A stretch of DNA of 36,324 bases from an uncultured Woeseiaceae bacterium (GTDB lineage: Bacteria > Pseudomonadota > Gammaproteobacteria > Steroidobacterales > Woeseiaceae), in contig CAMYLB010000301.1 of NCBI GenBank assembly GCA_947259145.1, positions 1 to 36,324 on the forward strand, in the 5' to 3' direction. The translations under genes were made by a program, and so were the position numbers. Each line of letters starts with the position of its first letter. The stretch's first letter is position 1. A model generated the notes under the pieces. It did not search any database, was not told where the DNA came from, and saw nothing but the letters and a program-made list of their open reading frames with translations. Positions 33,482-36,324 of this stretch are shown piece after piece.

Positions 33482-34834
33482 CTATTCTCCCCTCAGCCGA
33501 CGGTCGATATCGATGGCCGCGACTTTGCCCTGCTGCACGGCCGTAACGGTGAGGTCGTCGCCACCGGCAACGCAGTCGCCGCCTGCCCAGACATCCGGAA
33601 GCGTGGTTCTGCCGGCCTCGTTGACGACGATACGGTCGTGTCGAATCTCGAGGCCTGCAGTATTGCCAAGCACGCCCACGTCGAGTATTTGTCCGATCGC
33701 CTTGAACACAGTATCCGCGGCGAGTTCGAAGCGATCACCTTTTGACGTCAACCGGCCATTGCTGTCGAGTGCCGTTCGCTCAAAGCGGATAGTCGTGACG
33801 TAGTCGTTGCCGAGCAGCTCGACCGGCTTCGCCCAATGATGAATCGTCACACCGTTGATCTGAGCCAGGTTCTGCTCATACCGGCTTGCGCCCATCTGCT
33901 CGGGCCCGCGGCGGTAGACGAGGTCGACAACCTCGGCGCCCAGGCGTTTGCTTTGCACGGCAATGTCGATGGCCGTCATGCCGCCGCCGATAACCACAAC
34001 ACGCCGCCCGACCGGCAGCTTGCCGAGGTCATCTGCCTGGCGAATTTCCGCGATGTATTCGATGGCACTGCCGACGCCCGGCAGTGACTCGTGGTCGAGG
34101 CCAATCTTATTGGTCGATCCCAGACCGACACCGATGAACACCGCGTCATAGGAATCACGAAGATCCTGCAGCGTGAAATCCTTGCCGAGTGCTTCGCCAT
34201 TGCGAAGTTCGATACCGCCGATCGACAAGATGTACTCGACTTCCTTCTGTGCAAAATCGTTTATCGTCTTGTACGCAGCGATGCCGTACTCATTCAGGCC
34301 GCCGGGTTTGTCGTCACGATTGAGAACTACGACGTCGTGGCCAAGCACTGCAAGCCGATGCGCGCAGGACAGGCCCGCAGGACCGCCACCAACTACTGCG
34401 ACCTTCTTGCCTGTGGCAGCAGCCCGGGAAAAAAGCGGAGATTCCTGGTCGAAGATCGGATCGGTCGCGTAGCGCTGCAGCAGTCCGATTTCCACGGGCT
34501 TTTCTTCATGGGTATTCCTGACGCACGCTTCTTCGCAAAGCACTTCGGTCGGGCAGACACGCGCGCACATGCCGCCCATGATGTTTTCCCTGAGGATGGT
34601 GTGCGCCGAACCGCGAATGTTGTTGCTGCGTATCTTTTGAATGAAGCCCGGTATGTCAATGCCCGTTGGACAAGCCGTGGTGCAGGGTGCGTCATAGCAG
34701 AAATAACAGCGATCGGCTGCGATCAGCGCTTCGGAGCGAGACAACGGCGGATGCAGGTCGCCAAAATTGCCCGCTAGCTCGTCTTTGTCCAGACGGTTGC
34801 TGCGGATATCTGCTTGCTGTTCGCTTTTGCTCAT
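33482..34834 (-). CDS. preT: NAD-dependent dihydropyrimidine dehydrogenase subunit PreT
   Basis: Electron-transfer subunit that oxidises NADH and passes electrons through FAD and iron-sulfur clusters to PreA. 450 residues. N-terminal cysteine motifs for clusters (CYFCYDAPCTTACPTG and CARVCPTEVLCEEACVRN), an FAD-binding GGGPAGLSCAHRLA, a second nucleotide-binding IGGGMTAIDIAVQSKRLGA, and a C-terminal FAD motif with VWAGGDCVAGG. It resembles the GltD small-subunit fold, but its place directly upstream of preA identifies it as PreT. It starts 13 nt after the hydA stop and ends 2 nt before preA. Longer than E. coli PreT (about 412), with the extra residues at the N-terminus. No defect is seen. 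Confidence 0.95.
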   Translation of the reverse strand: MSKSEQQADIRSNRLDKDELAGNFGDLHPPLSRSEALIAADRCYFCYDAPCTTACPTGIDIPGFIQKIRSNNIRGSAHTILRENIMGGMCARVCPTEVLCEEACVRNTHEEKPVEIGLLQRYATDPIFDQESPLFSRAAATGKKVAVVGGGPAGLSCAHRLAVLGHDVVVLNRDDKPGGLNEYGIAAYKTINDFAQKEVEYILSIGGIELRNGEALGKDFTLQDLRDSYDAVFIGVGLGSTNKIGLDHESLPGVGSAIEYIAEIRQADDLGKLPVGRRVVVIGGGMTAIDIAVQSKRLGAEVVDLVYRRGPEQMGASRYEQNLAQINGVTIHHWAKPVELLGNDYVTTIRFERTALDSNGRLTSKGDRFELAADTVFKAIGQILDVGVLGNTAGLEIRHDRIVVNEAGRTTLPDVWAGGDCVAGGDDLTVTAVQQGKVAAIDIDRRLRGE

Positions 34835-34847
34835 CGGAGTAACGCGA

Positions 34848-36323
<1,476 letters not shown>

Positions 36324-36324
36324 T

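Overview
The window looks like chromosomal DNA from a free-living, aerobic, Gram-negative heterotroph, most likely a gammaproteobacterium. The support is a cytochrome c oxidase tail, a TonB-dependent receptor, lipoprotein signals, several c-di-GMP proteins and moderately GC-rich codon use. I cannot assign a genus. No rRNA, tRNA, prophage, CRISPR array or transposase was seen.

Layout. (1) 1-1016: the end of a cytochrome c oxidase operon (subunit III, cut by the window edge, then subunit IV). (2) 1037-2242: deoB. (3) 2282-3058: a protein with two GST/glutaredoxin-like domains. (4) 3192-14976, all on the minus strand: four GGDEF/EAL proteins with an S8 serine peptidase among them. The peptidase ends in 13 perfect hexads, ten of them ending Gly-Tyr-Leu-Trp, and is followed 4 nt later by a protein whose receiver, GGDEF and EAL signatures are all degenerate. 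A perfect TGTGA-N6-TCACA site lies upstream of the peptidase. (5) 15063-18484: a PaaI-like thioesterase, a small membrane protein, a lipoprotein amidohydrolase of the MTA/SAH deaminase type, and a divergent adenosine deaminase. (6) 18543-26345: a TonB-dependent receptor divergent from an apparent operon of a PHYHD1-like Fe(II)/2-oxoglutarate oxygenase, deoA, a NupC-type transporter, a nucleoside hydrolase and a ribokinase. A 272-bp element with 33-bp terminal inverted repeats exactly fills the gap between transporter and hydrolase. (7) 26364-31716: a secreted hypothetical protein, NhaA, a TPR protein, an M3 oligopeptidase lipoprotein and a MarC protein. (8) 31781-36287: a minus-strand operon hydA-preT-preA-cdd for pyrimidine salvage and reductive breakdown.

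The metabolic genes make a coherent nucleoside-scavenging set. Uptake would be through the TonB receptor (inferred) and the NupC-type carrier. Deamination is by cdd, adenosine deaminase and the amidohydrolase. Base-sugar cleavage is by DeoA and the nucleoside hydrolase, the sugars enter metabolism through DeoB and ribokinase, and uracil or thymine is reduced and ring-opened by PreTA and HydA. A PHYHD1-like oxygenase as first gene of such an operon has no role I can name.

The strangest feature of the window is a run of short internal deletions between about 13.6 and 30.5 kb. Six otherwise well-conserved genes (EAL protein, PaaI thioesterase, adenosine deaminase, nucleoside hydrolase, NhaA, M3 peptidase) each lack roughly 4-52 nt compared with their families. 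Five are thrown out of frame. The sixth, NhaA, loses in frame exactly the segment carrying its essential Asp-Asp pair. Assembly error, gene decay or an unknown deletion process could explain this, and read mapping would decide.
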